NCBI GenBank assembly: GCA_019636675.1
Contig: JAHBXC010000007.1
Span: forward strand, 1-64,000
Length of the DNA: 64,000 bases
Direction of reading: 5' to 3'
Source of the DNA: Phycisphaeraceae bacterium
GTDB lineage: Bacteria > Planctomycetota > Phycisphaerae > Phycisphaerales > UBA1924
The notes below the pieces were generated by a model. That model saw only the letters and a program-made list of their open reading frames with translations. It was not told where the DNA came from and searched no databases. The number at the start of each line of letters is the position of its first letter. Position 1 is the first letter of the stretch. Both the position numbers and the translations under genes were made by a program. Shown here in pieces: positions 1-7,770 of this stretch.

Positions 1-59
1 ACGCGCTTTCCGTGCGTGAGGTCGATGGCGAAGGCCGCCATGAGCACCTGCACCGTCAC
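1..59 (-). CDS. possible N-terminus of a gene leaving the window
   Basis: Read on the minus strand from a GTG at 59 (or an ATG at 41), the first bases give MTVQVLMAAFAIDLTHGKR. Almost every third codon position is G or C, like the real genes here. Only about 19 codons are visible, so no function can be given. A competing reading is the tail of a plus-strand gene ending at the TAG at 72-74, but its codon bias is weaker. If the minus reading is right, this gene is divergent from atpG. Confidence 0.3.
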   Translation of the reverse strand, partial: MTVQVLMAAFAIDLTHGKR

Positions 60-322
60 TCAAACCCCCACTAGAACAACCGCCGCCCCTTTTCTCTTCG
101 CATGCTCGGCTGATGTTGGCAACGGCGAGGCCCGGGGGGCCGGCGGTCGGGTGGGGGGCGTTGGGGGCGGCGAGAAGCGCAGGACGGAGGGGCGCGCGCG
201 CAGCGCGCTTCGTATCTCTGACTTCGTCGCCCCTGTTTGAGCGCAGTGAGCGAAGCGATCGCAGCGAGTCGGCGACGAGCCCCTGCACCCGAGCATCGCA
301 GGTGTCCCGGCGCAAAGCGCCG

Positions 323-397
<75 letters not shown>

Positions 398-412
398 CCC
401 CTCCCCTGTCTT

Positions 413-457
413 CTCCCCCTGCTCCCTATTCCCCATTCCCTACTCCCTTCCCCCCCG
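413..457. repeat. C-rich heptamer repeats (STRR-like)
   Basis: Imperfect 7-mers of the type CCCTATT, CCCCATT, CCCTACT follow one another. The same composition recurs before thiE (6563-6604) and around the end of trmB (62161-62275). It resembles the short tandemly repeated repetitive (STRR) heptamers known from cyanobacteria. Confidence 0.6.
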
Positions 458-479
458 TGCCTCTTGCCTGCCCCCCGCC

Positions 480-485
480 TACACT
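480..485 (+). promoter_or_regulatory. -10 box TACACT of atpG, near-leaderless
   Basis: TACACT ends 9 nt before the atpG ATG and no Shine-Dalgarno sequence is present. Transcription would begin about at the start codon. It is one of several genes here with this arrangement. Confidence 0.45.
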
Positions 486-494
486 CCCCGCCCT

Positions 495-1370
495 ATGGCT
501 AAAACGCGCGAAATCAAACTGCGGATCAAGGCGGTCGGCAACATCCGCCGCATCACCAAGACGATGCAGATGATCGCGACGGCGAAGTTCGCCGCCGCCC
601 TGCAGCGCGCCACCGCCACCAAGCCCTACACCGAGGGCGTCTTCGAGCTCGTCCAGGAACTGGGCGCCACCGCCGGCAACATCTCCAGCCCACTCATCGA
701 CGGCGCCCCCGGCTCGGCCTCCAAGCCCGAGCTGCTCCTCGTCATCACCTCCGACCGCGGGCTCTGCGGCGCCTACAACGGCAACATCCTCCGCACCGCG
801 ATGCGCCACATCCGCGAGACCCGCGTCGCCGGCAAGACCCCCGAGATCGAGCTCATCGGCAAGAAGGGGCTGGCCTTCCTCAAGTACAACGGCGTCGATG
901 TCGCCAAGTCCCACACCGTGGGCGACAAGCCGACCTTCGAGGTCATCGAGCGCATCGCCGAGGACTACATGGACCGCTTCGCCGCCGGAGAGTTCTCCGC
1001 CGTGCGCATCGCGTACATGCGATACATCTCCGCCGGCAAGCAGACCCCCGAGGTGCTGCAGCTCCTGCCCCTCAAGAGCCCGGCCGGGACCGAGGCCAAG
1101 TCGGGCCCGGCGGCCCAGTACGAGTTCACCCCCTCCGCCGAGGAACTGCTCGCGGAACTCCTGCCCCAGGCGGTCAAGACCACGCTCTTCCAGAGCGTGA
1201 ACGACGCGCTGGTGAGCGAGCACATCGCGCGCATGGTCGCGATGAAGGCCGCCACCGACAACGCCGGCAAGATGGGCAAGGCCCTGACGCGCAAGTTCAA
1301 CCGCGCCCGCCAGGCCCAGATCACCACGGAACTGACCGAGATCATCTCGGGCGCCGCGGCGCTGGAATAA
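495..1370 (+). CDS. atpG: ATP synthase F1 subunit gamma
   Basis: The 291-aa product is the central rotor stalk of F1F0-ATP synthase, which couples proton flow through the membrane to ATP synthesis in the alpha/beta head. The N-terminus MAKTREIKLRIKAVGNIRRI and the following KTMQMIATAK are the conserved gamma coiled coil. The C-terminal helix NKxxxARQAQITTELTEIISGA type is also present (ARQAQITTELTEIISGAAAL). The ATG at 495 is chosen because family homology begins there; the frame is open back to 237 only through the poly-C tract. The usual neighbours atpA and atpD are not visible: no atpA precedes it, and a pilin-like gene follows. The atp operon therefore appears split or rearranged at this point. 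Confidence 0.95.
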   Translation: MAKTREIKLRIKAVGNIRRITKTMQMIATAKFAAALQRATATKPYTEGVFELVQELGATAGNISSPLIDGAPGSASKPELLLVITSDRGLCGAYNGNILRTAMRHIRETRVAGKTPEIELIGKKGLAFLKYNGVDVAKSHTVGDKPTFEVIERIAEDYMDRFAAGEFSAVRIAYMRYISAGKQTPEVLQLLPLKSPAGTEAKSGPAAQYEFTPSAEELLAELLPQAVKTTLFQSVNDALVSEHIARMVAMKAATDNAGKMGKALTRKFNRARQAQITTELTEIISGAAALE

Positions 1371-1386
1371 ATCCGAAAAAAGGGGG

Positions 1387-1415
1387 TTGACAGCCCCCTT
1401 CCCCTGATTTATCTT
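1387..1415 (+). promoter_or_regulatory. sigma70-type promoter TTGACA-N17-TATCTT, leaderless
   Basis: A perfect -35 (1387-1392) is followed by a 17-nt spacer and TATCTT (1410-1415). The predicted start of transcription (about 1422) coincides with the ATG at 1423, so the mRNA would have no leader. The -35 lies inside a G5/C5 inverted repeat just after the atpG stop codon, which may double as a weak terminator for atpG. Confidence 0.6.
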
Positions 1416-1422
1416 GCTGCGC

Positions 1423-2175
1423 ATGAGCGATCCGGGGTTTCGCCATACTCGAATCGACCGCCGAACCGCTTTCACCCTTATCGAAGCATTGGTGGTGATC
1501 GCGATCATCGGCACGATCCTCGCGATCATGCTGCCGACTCTGCGGCTGGTGCGGATGAAAGCCCAAGAGAATCAAGCGCTTACCCGTGCTCGCGAGTGTG
1601 GGGCGCTGCTCATCGGCAGTGCAGCCAATCACGCCGATTCGATCCCAACCAGTCTTACCCGCGCCCGTTTCGGCATGAGCGCAGAGGGGATGGCGGTCGA
1701 GATCGAAATACCCCGCTCCATGGTCATCGGCACCGACTATTTCGCCCAGGCATCGATCTGGCCCGCCCTCCTGCTCGCGATCGGCTACGAGCCTTCTCAG
1801 GTCTGGTTAAGTCCATCACGGCGAACCGACCCGGAACGCCTCTACGAAACCGACTTCGACTTGACGCATTCGGTCCTTGCAGGACCGGAGCACTGGCGAG
1901 ATCCGGCGGCCCAACACCGGAGCATGTGGCGCCGGGTGAGACTCTCCGAAGCGTCGTACGCCTCGTCCAAGGCCCTCGTGGTTGAGCGAGCCAGCGTCGC
2001 CGGGACGCGCGACAGAAACATCGCTCCACGCCTTGCTGTCGCGTGCGTGGACGGCCACGGCCGACTCGCGCATCTGTCAGACGCGCTACCACCCGTGCCC
2101 AACCGTTTCTTTCGCGACGCCGCCATTCCCATGCTGACTACCCGGGAAGGTCTTTCCGGGAGAGATTTTCGATGA
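1423..2175 (+). CDS. prepilin-type pseudopilin-like protein
   Basis: The 250-aa product has a type IV prepilin signal: a short basic leader ending in RRTA, then FTLIEALVVIAIIGTILAIM, which combines the methylated Phe, Glu at +5 and the hydrophobic assembly helix. A prepilin peptidase should cleave it and leave it at the inner membrane or in a type II secretion/pilin fibre. The C-terminal part has ACVDGHGR, reminiscent of the H-X9-DG-type tail common in planctomycete pseudopilins. The ATG at 1423 is preferred to the TTG at 1414, which overlaps the -10 box. Two small secreted-protein genes follow on the same strand. GC content is visibly lower than in neighbouring housekeeping genes. The exact role is unknown. 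Confidence 0.75.
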   Translation: MSDPGFRHTRIDRRTAFTLIEALVVIAIIGTILAIMLPTLRLVRMKAQENQALTRARECGALLIGSAANHADSIPTSLTRARFGMSAEGMAVEIEIPRSMVIGTDYFAQASIWPALLLAIGYEPSQVWLSPSRRTDPERLYETDFDLTHSVLAGPEHWRDPAAQHRSMWRRVRLSEASYASSKALVVERASVAGTRDRNIAPRLAVACVDGHGRLAHLSDALPPVPNRFFRDAAIPMLTTREGLSGRDFR

Positions 2176-2185
2176 AAGGCATTCC

Positions 2186-2539
2186 ATGAAAAAGGTTCTC
2201 GCAGCGTGCGCCCTGCTCGCCTCCATGAGTTCTGTCGTGGTTGGCTGGTCTCCGCCGAATGTTGGAGTTTCTGGCCGCTGCTGGATTCCAGATCGTGACT
2301 TTCCTGACGAGGTGGGAAATCCCTACGCGTTTTCCTGCCCCTCGGGCACCTTTTGTTGCTACGGTGCCCTCTACGATGAACTCGGACTTCTGGACCACGC
2401 CAGGTTTGCGTGTTGCACGAATGGGCTCTGCTGCCATTCGGTCCTCGTGCTTCCGGCCGCGCAGATGTCTACCACTTGCCAGAGCTGCCCTTCGCATCCG
2501 GGAGATCTTGACCCCGACGGTCCGGGCGAACTCCCTTAA
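2186..2539 (+). CDS. small cysteine-rich secreted protein
   Basis: The gene encodes 117 aa that I do not recognise. It has a Sec signal peptide (MKKVLAACALLASMSSVVVG) followed by a mature part with paired cysteines: FCCYGA, ACCTNGLCC and QSCPSHP. The spacing suggests a disulfide-bonded extracellular mini-domain rather than metal ligands, although metal binding cannot be excluded. It starts 10 bp after the pseudopilin gene and ends 27 bp before a lipoprotein gene, so the three are probably co-transcribed. The acidic, proline-rich tail DLDPDGPGELP may be a flexible linker. Confidence 0.6.
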   Translation: MKKVLAACALLASMSSVVVGWSPPNVGVSGRCWIPDRDFPDEVGNPYAFSCPSGTFCCYGALYDELGLLDHARFACCTNGLCCHSVLVLPAAQMSTTCQSCPSHPGDLDPDGPGELP

Positions 2540-2566
2540 TTCGAGGTCAACCACACGGAGCAACAC

Positions 2567-3259
2567 ATGACCAATTCCATGATTTGGCTGCTGCTGCTGG
2601 CAGTCCCCCTTCACATGGGATGCCAGCGCGACAACTCACCCACTCCAGCCGAAGATGCTTCGTCGAAACCGGCGAGCGACATCGGTAACGAGAATGCGTC
2701 TGCGTTGCTTGTTGCCGTCGAAGCGCATGCGCTCGGAGTAGATATCGAACCCATCGCCGCGAGACAGCTCGGAGTTCAGGCGGCAGAGATCGCTCGCGTG
2801 TGGCACAAAGGCGACATCAAGGCCTACGACGCCTTGATCGAGAGTTGGGGTGGACGGTTCGTGTACGATTCCAGCGATCCTTCGCCGGCGACCCAGAGGG
2901 CGTATGAGCAGCAACGATCGTGCTGGTACGACTCGGACAACGATCTGTCTATCGTCTACTTTGACAGCGCAAGAACGACGGTCGATGTTTTGGGCGATTC
3001 GCCGAATTCTGCTCGCACCTTCGTAAGCAAGCAAGGCGGCGGGATGGTTGTTCCGTCTCGCTACCGGTTCCCCAGATCAACCAAAGATCTCAATGCAGAA
3101 GGCAAGCCGGTCGCTGCGGTCGAGATCCCCGTCATTACTCGTGGCGGTGACGAGTTTGTGATCACCTACATCTATGTCTGGTGGCCGGAACGCCAAGTCT
3201 GGCTCCCAGACCACCTTCGCGTCACCGGCGGGCAAATGCCCCCTGCTTTCTATTTCTAG
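2567..3259 (+). CDS. lipoprotein of unknown function
   Basis: The 230-aa product begins with a lipoprotein signal peptide whose lipobox is HMGC (Cys19), so it should be anchored to a membrane. No known domain is recognised. The mature part is soluble and mixed alpha/beta in character, with several Trp and Tyr residues towards the C-terminus (YIYVWWPERQVWLP). It is the last gene of a three-gene group with the pseudopilin and the Cys-rich protein, and a strong terminator follows within 31 bp. The lower GC content of the trio suggests accessory genes. Confidence 0.6.
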   Translation: MTNSMIWLLLLAVPLHMGCQRDNSPTPAEDASSKPASDIGNENASALLVAVEAHALGVDIEPIAARQLGVQAAEIARVWHKGDIKAYDALIESWGGRFVYDSSDPSPATQRAYEQQRSCWYDSDNDLSIVYFDSARTTVDVLGDSPNSARTFVSKQGGGMVVPSRYRFPRSTKDLNAEGKPVAAVEIPVITRGGDEFVITYIYVWWPERQVWLPDHLRVTGGQMPPAFYF

Positions 3260-3289
3260 GCCAATCTCTAAGCTCGGCTCCCCACCTTG

Positions 3290-3317
3290 GCCCCGCCCAG
3301 CGGGGCGTTTTCGTTTT
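3290..3317 (+). terminator. intrinsic terminator after the lipoprotein gene
   Basis: A GCCCCGC / GCGGGGC stem with a 3-nt loop is followed by GTTTTCGTTTT. It closes the 1423-3259 transcription unit. Confidence 0.8.
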
Positions 3318-3333
3318 CCACGCCCCCGCGCGA

Positions 3334-3339
3334 TAGACT
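3334..3339 (+). promoter_or_regulatory. -10 box TAGACT of the cystathionine beta-synthase gene
   Basis: TAGACT ends 6 nt before the ATG at 3346. No ribosome binding site lies between, which suggests a leaderless transcript. Confidence 0.45.
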
Positions 3340-3345
3340 CTCCCG

Positions 3346-4887
3346 ATGCCGACGCAGACCTCAGCCACCGCCGCCGCTCATGTCACCGGGAAGGCCTCTT
3401 CGGGCCCCGCAGGGGGCGCCCCCGGGGGTGCTTCCGGGGGCGGCGCCATCCCCGCGCGCGTGCACAAGCCCCTCGCGCCCCTCTACACCTCTGTCCTCGA
3501 CATGGTGGGCAATACCCCCATGCTCGAGCTGACCCGGCTGGATGTCGGCCCCTGCCGCCTGCTGGTCAAGATGGAGAACCTCAACCCGGCGATGTCCATC
3601 AAGGACCGCATCGGGCTGTGGATGGTCGAGGCGGCCGAGCGCGAGGGCAAGATCGACCCCAAGGCCAACCCGCGCCCCACCATCGTGGAGGGAACCGCCG
3701 GCAACACCGGGCTGGCCCTCGCCCTGATGTGCGTGCAGCGGGGGTACCGCCTGCTCGTGGTCGTGCCCGACAAGATGAGCCAGGAGAAGATCATGAACCT
3801 GCGCGCCATGGGCGCCGAGGTCGTGATGGCCCGCTCCGATGTCCACAAGGGCCACCCCGAGTACTACCAGGATGTCGCCGAGCGCCTCGCCAAAGAGATC
3901 CCCAACGCGTTCTACATCAACCAGTTCGCCAACGACCACAACTGGCGCGCCCACTACGAGACCACCGGCCCCGAGGTCTGGGACCAGTGCGAGGGCAAGG
4001 TCGACGCCGTCGTCGTGGGCGTGGGCAGCGGCGGCACGCTCACCGGCGTCGCCAAGTACCTCAAAGAGAAGAACCCGAACATCAAGGTCGTCGTGGGCGA
4101 CCCGGTCGGCTCGATCATCGCGCCGCTCGTGAACGAGGGCAGAGAGGTCGCCGCCGGCTCGTGGATGATCGAGGGCATGGGCGAGGACTTCGTGCCCCCG
4201 GTGTGCCACCTCGACCTGGCGGACGAGGCGATCGCCGTCACCGACAGGGACGCGTTCCTGGCCGGGCGCGAGCTGCTGCGCAGGGAGGGCATCCTGGCGG
4301 GCTCGTCCGCCGGCGCCTTGCTGCACGCGGCCATGGTGTGGTGCCGCAGGCAGACCGAGCCCAGGACGGTGGTGACCTTCATCTGCGACTCGGGCGCGAA
4401 GTACCTGAGCAAGATGTTCAACGACTTCTGGATGATGGACCAGGGCTTCCTGGAGCGCGAGAAGACCGGCGACCTGCGCGACCTGATCGCGCGCCGCCAC
4501 GCGTTCCGCGAGGACTACACCGTGTCGCCCATGGACCCCGTCCGCCAGGCGCACAAGAACATGATGCTCTACGGCGTGTCGCAGATGGCGGTCGTCGAGC
4601 CCTCGCGCACCCACAAGGACCGCGACACCGTGGTCGGCGTGATCGACGACAGCGACATCCTGCTCGCGCTCGATCGCGCCGGGGGCGACGCGAAACTGCT
4701 GGAGCGCCCGGTGCGCGAGTTCATGACCTCGCGCCTCGAGACGGTGCCACCCACCGCAGATGTCAAGGACCTCATGCCCATCTTCCGCGCCGACCGCGTC
4801 GCGATTGTCAGCGACGCCGAGGGCGTGTACTACGGGCTCATCACCAAGATCGACCTGATCAACTACCTGCGAGCGCAGCTCGCGTGA
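3346..4887 (+). CDS. cbs: cystathionine beta-synthase with C-terminal CBS domains
   Basis: This pyridoxal-phosphate enzyme condenses L-serine with homocysteine to cystathionine, the first step of reverse transsulfuration. In 513 aa, the PLP lysine is K86 in SIKDR. The cofactor-phosphate loop is GTAGNTG (116-122) and the second glycine loop is GVGSGGTLTG (225-234). Residues from about 385 form a CBS-domain pair, which in the animal enzyme binds S-adenosylmethionine. The first 40 residues are a Gly/Ala/Pro-rich, probably disordered tail. The next gene encodes a cystathionine gamma-lyase/synthase, so the pair fits homocysteine-to-cysteine conversion. O-acetylserine sulfhydrylase is a weaker alternative because of the CBS domains. 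Confidence 0.88.
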   Translation: MPTQTSATAAAHVTGKASSGPAGGAPGGASGGGAIPARVHKPLAPLYTSVLDMVGNTPMLELTRLDVGPCRLLVKMENLNPAMSIKDRIGLWMVEAAEREGKIDPKANPRPTIVEGTAGNTGLALALMCVQRGYRLLVVVPDKMSQEKIMNLRAMGAEVVMARSDVHKGHPEYYQDVAERLAKEIPNAFYINQFANDHNWRAHYETTGPEVWDQCEGKVDAVVVGVGSGGTLTGVAKYLKEKNPNIKVVVGDPVGSIIAPLVNEGREVAAGSWMIEGMGEDFVPPVCHLDLADEAIAVTDRDAFLAGRELLRREGILAGSSAGALLHAAMVWCRRQTEPRTVVTFICDSGAKYLSKMFNDFWMMDQGFLEREKTGDLRDLIARRHAFREDYTVSPMDPVRQAHKNMMLYGVSQMAVVEPSRTHKDRDTVVGVIDDSDILLALDRAGGDAKLLERPVREFMTSRLETVPPTADVKDLMPIFRADRVAIVSDAEGVYYGLITKIDLINYLRAQLA

Positions 4888-4982
4888 TTCTTTTGATTGA
4901 ACGGTGCCCCGGGGCATGTGCGCAGCACTGACCCGGGCTCCGGCTCCTTCCTCTCCTTCTTCTCGTTCCCCGATCGCCCAAC

Positions 4983-5012
4983 CGTGGCACGGCTTCGCCG
5001 CACCACGCCACC
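4983..5012 (+). repeat. REP-like hairpin, element A copy 2
   Basis: Same core as at 366 (GTGGCACGGCTTCGCCGCACCAC, here with two loop changes), ending 15 nt before the next start codon. It lies in the 140-bp gap between the two transsulfuration genes. Confidence 0.7.
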
Positions 5013-5027
5013 CAGTGAGTCTCTCGA

Positions 5028-6242
5028 ATGCTCGACCCCTCGCGCGTCAAGATCGCCACCAAGTGCATCCATGCGAACCAGCGACCCGACCCGGTCACCG
5101 GCGCCGTGATGCCCCCGATCTCCGTGTCGTCCACCTACGCGCAGGAGTCGCCCGGCAAGCACGCCGGCTTCGAGTACTCGCGCTCGCACAACCCCACGCG
5201 CTACGCGCTGGAGCGCATGATCGCAGGGCTCGAAGGATCGGGCGTGCCCGAGTCCGCCGACCCGTCCTGCGGCGGGTTCGCCTTCGCGTCGGGCATGGCC
5301 GCGATCGCCACGCTCCTCGACACGCTCGACTCGGGCGACCATGTCGTCGCGATGGACGACCTCTACGGCGGCACGAACCGCCTCTTCCGGCGCGTGCGCG
5401 AGCGCTCCGCCGGGCTCAAGTTCTCCTTCGTCGACCTCTCCGACGCGCAGCGCGTCGCGAACGCGATCACCGACAAGACGAAACTCGTCTGGATCGAGAC
5501 GCCCACCAACCCCACGCTGAAACTCGCCGACCTGCGCGCCATCAGCGACCTGGTGAAGAAGAAGAACCCCAATATCCTCGTCGCGTGCGACAACACCTTC
5601 GCCACGCCCATCAACCAGCGCCCGCTGGAACTGGGCTGCGACATCGTGATGCACTCGTCGACGAAGTACCTGGGCGGGCACAGCGATGTCGTGGGCGGCA
5701 TCCTCGTCGTCAACACCCCGGCGCTCGCCGAGAAGATCCGCTTCGTGCAGAACTCCATCGGCGCCGTCATGGGCCCCTTCGACGCCTACCTCACGCTCCG
5801 CGGCATCAAGACCCTCGCGGTGCGCATGGACCGCCACAACCAGAGCGCGATGAAGATCGCCCAGTGGCTCGAAGCGCGCGACGACATCGAGAAGGTCATC
5901 TTCCCCGGCCTCCCCAGCCACCCCCAGCACGCGATCGCCAAGAAGCAGATGTCCGGCTTCGGCGGCATGATCACCATGTTCCCCAACGGCGGCCTCGATC
6001 GCGCCCGCGAGTTCCTCGAGCACACCCGGCTCTTCACCCTCGCCGAATCCCTCGGCGGCGTCGAGTCGCTGATCGAACACCCCGCGATCATGACCCACGC
6101 GAGCGTGCCCCCCGAGATGCGCGCGCAACTCGGCATCTCCGACTCGCTCGTGCGCCTCAGCGTGGGCATCGAGGATGTCGACGACCTGATCGCCGACCTC
6201 GAGAACGCGCTGGACAAGAGCAAGAAGTTCGCGTCGGCGTAA
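5028..6242 (+). CDS. cystathionine gamma-lyase / gamma-synthase family enzyme
   Basis: The 404-aa product belongs to the Cys/Met-metabolism PLP family. The Schiff-base lysine is K213 in HSSTKYLGGHSD. The substrate-binding SRSHNPTR (51-58) and the phosphate-binding GFAFASGMAA are intact. Directly behind a cystathionine beta-synthase, the likely job is splitting cystathionine into cysteine, 2-oxobutyrate and ammonia. Gamma-synthase, beta-lyase or methionine gamma-lyase activity cannot be excluded from sequence. If it releases methanethiol from methionine, it would feed the MddA-like methyltransferase at 20540. The ATG at 5028 gives a family-length protein. Confidence 0.85.
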   Translation: MLDPSRVKIATKCIHANQRPDPVTGAVMPPISVSSTYAQESPGKHAGFEYSRSHNPTRYALERMIAGLEGSGVPESADPSCGGFAFASGMAAIATLLDTLDSGDHVVAMDDLYGGTNRLFRRVRERSAGLKFSFVDLSDAQRVANAITDKTKLVWIETPTNPTLKLADLRAISDLVKKKNPNILVACDNTFATPINQRPLELGCDIVMHSSTKYLGGHSDVVGGILVVNTPALAEKIRFVQNSIGAVMGPFDAYLTLRGIKTLAVRMDRHNQSAMKIAQWLEARDDIEKVIFPGLPSHPQHAIAKKQMSGFGGMITMFPNGGLDRAREFLEHTRLFTLAESLGGVESLIEHPAIMTHASVPPEMRAQLGISDSLVRLSVGIEDVDDLIADLENALDKSKKFASA

Positions 6243-6250
6243 AAGGAAGA

Positions 6251-6321
6251 GATTCACCGCGGAGGGCGCAGAGGACGCGGAGGGAAGACTGGGTGGCGCG
6301 GTGCGGCGCAGCCGTGCCACG
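6251..6321 (+). repeat. composite repeat: element B plus reversed element A
   Basis: Element B is GATTCACCGCGGAGGGCGCA followed by GAGGACGCGGAGG. Seven bases later element A appears in reverse (GTGCGGCGCAGCCGTGCCAC). The same B-then-reversed-A order recurs at 53475. It begins 9 nt after the stop codon of the preceding gene. Confidence 0.7.
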
Positions 6322-6562
6322 AGCGCTGACGGTGCCATCACACGAGCGCAGCGAGTGTGATGCCGCGGCAACGCCTCCTCGCCCCGCACGCGGGGAGAGG
6401 ACAGTGAGCAGCCCGCAGGGCTGCGATCCAGATGAGGTGTTTGTCGGAAGACACGAGTAACGAGGCACGAGGCACACGGGAAGACCGCGCCCACGATCGT
6501 CACTGACAGATCCAAACCCCTCACCCCGGCCCTCTCCCCTCGGAGGGGGCCAGATCACCCCC

Positions 6563-6604
6563 GACTCTTCCCTGCTGCCTGCTCCCCACTCCCTACTCTT
6601 CCCC
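6563..6604. repeat. C-rich heptamer repeat before thiE
   Basis: The sequence CTGCTCCCCACTCCCTACTC and its flanks match the heptamer repeats at 413-457 and 62233-62275. It contains the TACTCT (6594-6599) that may act as the thiE -10 box, 5 nt before the ATG. Confidence 0.55.
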
Positions 6605-7762
6605 ATGCATTCCGCCGCCCGAATCCTTGACGCCAACCTGAACCGCGCGCGCGAGGCCCTGCGCGTGCTCGAAGACATCGCGCGCTTCGCGCTGGACGAC
6701 CGAGAGTTGTCCGGCGAACTGAAATCCATGCGTCACGCGCTGCGCGACGCCGCGGCGCTGCTGGGCATCGACGACCTCGAACTCATCGCCGCCCGCGACG
6801 CGGTGCACGATGTGGGCAAGGACATCAAGACCCAGGCCGAGGGCGAGCGCGAATCGCTGCGCTCGGTCGCTTCAGCCGCGGGCAAGCGCCTGACCGAGGC
6901 GCTGCGCTCGATCGAAGAGATCGCCAAGGCCCTGCCCGGCGCGATCCGCGCCCCGGCTCGGGGCGGGATGAACGACGCCGAGCCCCGTGCCGCGGCGCAG
7001 CCCGACGAGCCGGCGTGGCGCGCCTTCGAGCGCCTGCGTTATCGCGCCTACGACGCCGAGATGCGGACCGTGCTCGCGCTGGGCTCGCCCCGGCGCGCGA
7101 CATGGAAACTCTGCGTCATCGTCACCAAGGACCTCTGCCGCCACCACTCGTGGCTCGATGTCGCCAACGAGGCGATCGAGGCGGGCGCGGACTGCATCCA
7201 ACTGCGCGAGAAGGACATCTCCGACGCCGAACTGCTCGCGCGGGCGCGCGTGCTCGTCGAGCTGTGCCACACCGGCGGGTCGCGCGTGGCCGCGGTCATC
7301 AACGACCGGCCCGACATCGCGCTGCTGGCGGGCGCCGACGGCGTGCACCTGGGCCAGGAAGACATGTCGGTCGCCGATGTGCGCCGCCTCTCGGGCGCGC
7401 GCCTGCTCGTGGGCGTCTCGACCGCGAACATCCTGCACGCAACGCGCGCGCTTCGCGAGGGCGCGGACTACTGCGGCGTGGGCCCGATGTTCCCGTCCAC
7501 GACCAAGCACAAGGACACGATCGCCGGGCTCGAGTACCTCAAGAAGTACCTCGAGTACGAGCCGCGCCTGCCGCCCCACCTCGCGATCGGCGGGATCGCG
7601 CCGGGCAATATCGATCTCGTGGCGAAGACCGGCGCGACGGGCGTGGCGGTGTCGAGCGCCGTGTGCGAGTCGATGCACCCCGGCGACGTGGTGCGCCGCC
7701 TGCTGGGCGCGATGACGCGGACCCGCGATGCCGGGCCCGGCGCGTCTCCGATCGAGGGGTGA
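6605..7762 (+). CDS. thiE: ThiD2-ThiE fusion: thiamine phosphate synthase
   Basis: The 385-aa product has two parts. Residues 1 to about 130 begin RILDANLNRAREALRVLEDI, the signature of the ThiD2 domain described as a strictly monofunctional hydroxymethylpyrimidine-phosphate kinase. Residues from about 165 are the ThiE barrel: IQLREKDISD, VINDRPDIALLAGADGVHLGQED, and GVGPMFPSTTKHK near the end. ThiE joins HMP-diphosphate and thiazole phosphate into thiamine phosphate, so the fusion would run two consecutive steps. The ATG at 6605 starts the conserved domain almost at once. It ends 8 bp before the oppositely oriented GGDEF gene. Confidence 0.88.
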   Translation: MHSAARILDANLNRAREALRVLEDIARFALDDRELSGELKSMRHALRDAAALLGIDDLELIAARDAVHDVGKDIKTQAEGERESLRSVASAAGKRLTEALRSIEEIAKALPGAIRAPARGGMNDAEPRAAAQPDEPAWRAFERLRYRAYDAEMRTVLALGSPRRATWKLCVIVTKDLCRHHSWLDVANEAIEAGADCIQLREKDISDAELLARARVLVELCHTGGSRVAAVINDRPDIALLAGADGVHLGQEDMSVADVRRLSGARLLVGVSTANILHATRALREGADYCGVGPMFPSTTKHKDTIAGLEYLKKYLEYEPRLPPHLAIGGIAPGNIDLVAKTGATGVAVSSAVCESMHPGDVVRRLLGAMTRTRDAGPGASPIEG

Positions 7763-7770
7763 GTCGCGCC

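Larger units (their letters stand above)
6243..6604. other. 362-bp intergenic stretch with three repeat types
   Basis: No gene is visible. From left to right it holds element B (6251-6285), element A in reverse (6292-6321), GAGCGCAGCGAGTGTGAT-type low-complexity sequence, and the C-rich heptamers that run into the thiE start. No TPP-riboswitch core was found before thiE. Confidence 0.7.

Noticed and set aside
3361..4917. Long minus-strand frame opposite cbs
   Set aside because: It is His/Val/Asp-rich shadow coding caused by GC3 bias of the true gene and has no recognisable domain.
4863..6524. 553-aa minus-strand frame
   Set aside because: It lies opposite the transsulfuration enzyme, runs through repeats and has biased Arg/Glu/Val composition.
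6243..6604. TPP riboswitch before thiE
   Set aside because: No CTGAGA or other conserved TPP core element is found; the stretch consists of repeats.
6563..6604. CRISPR-like repeats
   Set aside because: The C-rich heptamers have no unique spacers and no cas genes are present.
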